Notes under the pieces: generated by a model
Seen by the model: the letters and a program-made list of their open reading frames with translations, nothing else
Told to the model about the DNA's origin: nothing
Database searches by the model: none
Assembly (NCBI GenBank): GCA_002469895.1
Contig: DKOA01000041.1
Span: 4,577 to 27,454, forward strand
Length of the DNA stretch: 22,878 nucleotides
Origin: Opitutia bacterium UBA7374
Lineage (GTDB): Bacteria; Verrucomicrobiota; Verrucomicrobiia; Opitutales; Coraliomargaritaceae
Direction: 5' to 3'
Program-made: the position numbers and the translations under genes
In this document: in pieces, positions 22,057 through 22,878 of the stretch
Position numbering within the stretch: the first letter of the stretch is position 1
Layout: the number at the start of each line of letters is the position of its first letter

Positions 22057-22878
22057 TTAGTCGACAAAATTAATTTTGAGGACAAATGCATAGTCGCAGG
22101 GCTTTTTCTCGGGGAAGTAGACATGCAGGCCATCGGGGTGGTTTTCCCATTTCAGGTCGCCCTTATGGCCGAGCATTTCAACGCTAGCGACTTCTTTGAT
22201 GCGGGTATTGGTTTTGACTAGATTCGGAAACTCGACGGGTTTTTTCTTCGCGTTGGGCCACGCCAGAACAAATGCGTAAAGGGTGTCACCTTTCGTGGTG
22301 TAGCGGAAATCACGTGAGGTCATGGGGGAGACGAGATCTTTGTGACCAATCTGGTGATGGCCTTCTCCGTAGAGGTACCAAGGGCGGGTGCCGTAGATGG
22401 CTTCTCCGTTTACGGCAAACCACTTGCCAACGTTTTTAAGCAGGCTGGTGGCTTCCTGATCAAGGGTGCCATCGGCTTTGATCGGAATATTGAGGAGCAT
22501 GTTTCCATTTTTGGAAACGATATCGATGAGTTTGTCGACGACGAGGTCGGGGGTCATGTAAGGGCTACCTGCTTTATAGCCCCAGGAGCCGATCGAATCG
22601 TCGGTTTGCCAGGGCTCGGGGAGGATGCTGGCTGCTTTGCCGCGCTCGTAGTCGAGGGTGGCGATGCCATCGGCATAGAGTCCCTGCCAGGGACGTTCTT
22701 TGATGCACATGACGCCTTCGGGACGGTTGTTGTAGAAGTGAGAGATGACTTCCATGCCGGTTTCACCATGGTCACTTCCGCGGAAGGGGACGGCGCAGTC
22801 AAAATAAAGCAGGTCGGGCTGGTAGTCTTCGACTAGTTGCTGGACGCGGTTTTTCCACTCGTTGCGCCATTCAACGGG
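22057..22878 (-). CDS. Alpha-L-fucosidase, GH29 (C-terminal part, 5' end outside window)
   Basis: GH29 enzymes remove terminal alpha-L-fucose from glycans with retention of configuration. The frame is open to the right edge of the window; 273 residues are visible and the N-terminal part, with any signal peptide, is missing. An internal ATG at 22755 is not the start, because the conserved DYQPDLLYFDCAVPF lies upstream of it; the Asp in YFD (visible residue 27) is the expected catalytic nucleophile. Further marks are RPWQGLYADG-type Glu/Trp-rich segment, DSIGSWGYK, LVDIVSKNGNMLLNIP-like stretch (here VDKLIDIVSKNGNMLLNIP), GEAIYGTRPW and a C-terminal beta domain. The family usually has G where this protein has C after the nucleophile Asp. 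It precedes an SGLT-type symporter on the same strand. Confidence 0.9.
   Translation of the reverse strand, partial: PVEWRNEWKNRVQQLVEDYQPDLLYFDCAVPFRGSDHGETGMEVISHFYNNRPEGVMCIKERPWQGLYADGIATLDYERGKAASILPEPWQTDDSIGSWGYKAGSPYMTPDLVVDKLIDIVSKNGNMLLNIPIKADGTLDQEATSLLKNVGKWFAVNGEAIYGTRPWYLYGEGHHQIGHKDLVSPMTSRDFRYTTKGDTLYAFVLAWPNAKKKPVEFPNLVKTNTRIKEVASVEMLGHKGDLKWENHPDGLHVYFPEKKPCDYAFVLKINFVD

Noticed and set aside
1..22878. CRISPR array, insertion sequence, prophage, toxin-antitoxin or defence island
   Set aside because: No regularly spaced repeats, transposase, integrase, phage structural gene or known defence gene was seen in any reading frame; only the tRNA fragment and the 24-bp pair hint at past mobility.

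Overview
The window is a chromosomal segment of moderately GC-rich bacterial DNA, most likely from a marine or gut-type member of the Verrucomicrobiota (Opitutales/Puniceicoccaceae-like). This rests on gene content and protein style: a secreted family-16 glycoside hydrolase with the C-terminal 'YSVMESTDLTNW...KKFFRV' module common in verrucomicrobial exoproteins, an SGLT-type sodium/sugar symporter next to an alpha-L-fucosidase, and a TolA/TonB-like envelope protein. The assignment is inference; no rRNA or other taxonomic marker is present.

Layout. (1) 1-172: a non-coding leader with two copies of a 24-bp direct repeat, a 19-nt piece identical to the 3' end of a tRNA-Pro-type gene including CCA, and a bidirectional intrinsic terminator. 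(2) 173-6376, minus strand: a six-gene co-directional housekeeping run, read as nadE > hemL > conserved His-rich protein > dapA > dapB > ruvA. It covers NAD, haem and lysine/peptidoglycan precursor synthesis and Holliday-junction processing. (3) 6448-9013, plus strand: maf, a TolA/TonB-like membrane protein and an RluA-family pseudouridine synthase, the last two overlapping by ATGA. The 71-bp divergent nadE/maf region carries two inverted repeats. (4) 9016-11343, minus strand: a ribB gene with a degenerate ribA half, tRNA-Thr(CGT) and galM (aldose 1-epimerase). (5) 11411-12388, plus: a YkuE-type metallophosphoesterase. (6) 12564-14777, plus: a secreted CBM-GH16 enzyme interrupted by an in-frame TAG, preceded by a 175-bp region rich in palindromes. 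(7) 14811-16751, minus: a two-domain ABC-F ATPase, divergent from (8) hrpB helicase (16992-19553, plus), followed by a small predicted lipoprotein. (9) 20207-22878, minus: SGLT-type symporter and a GH29 alpha-L-fucosidase cut off by the window edge, with two strong palindromes between them.

Most of the window is ordinary core metabolism and RNA/translation maintenance. The accessory flavour is polysaccharide use: GH16 (beta-glucan or galactan type), GH29 fucosidase, a sugar symporter and galactose mutarotase, which could together supply hexoses from algal or host glycans. No complete mobile element, CRISPR array, toxin-antitoxin pair, defence island or biosynthetic cluster was seen. The points most worth a second look are the amber codon inside the GH16 catalytic domain, the tRNA-Pro 3' fragment between 24-bp repeats at the left edge, the palindrome sets upstream of the GH16 gene and the symporter, and the conserved motif-rich protein between hemL and dapA whose usual database name (3-methyladenine DNA glycosylase) is not obvious from its sequence.
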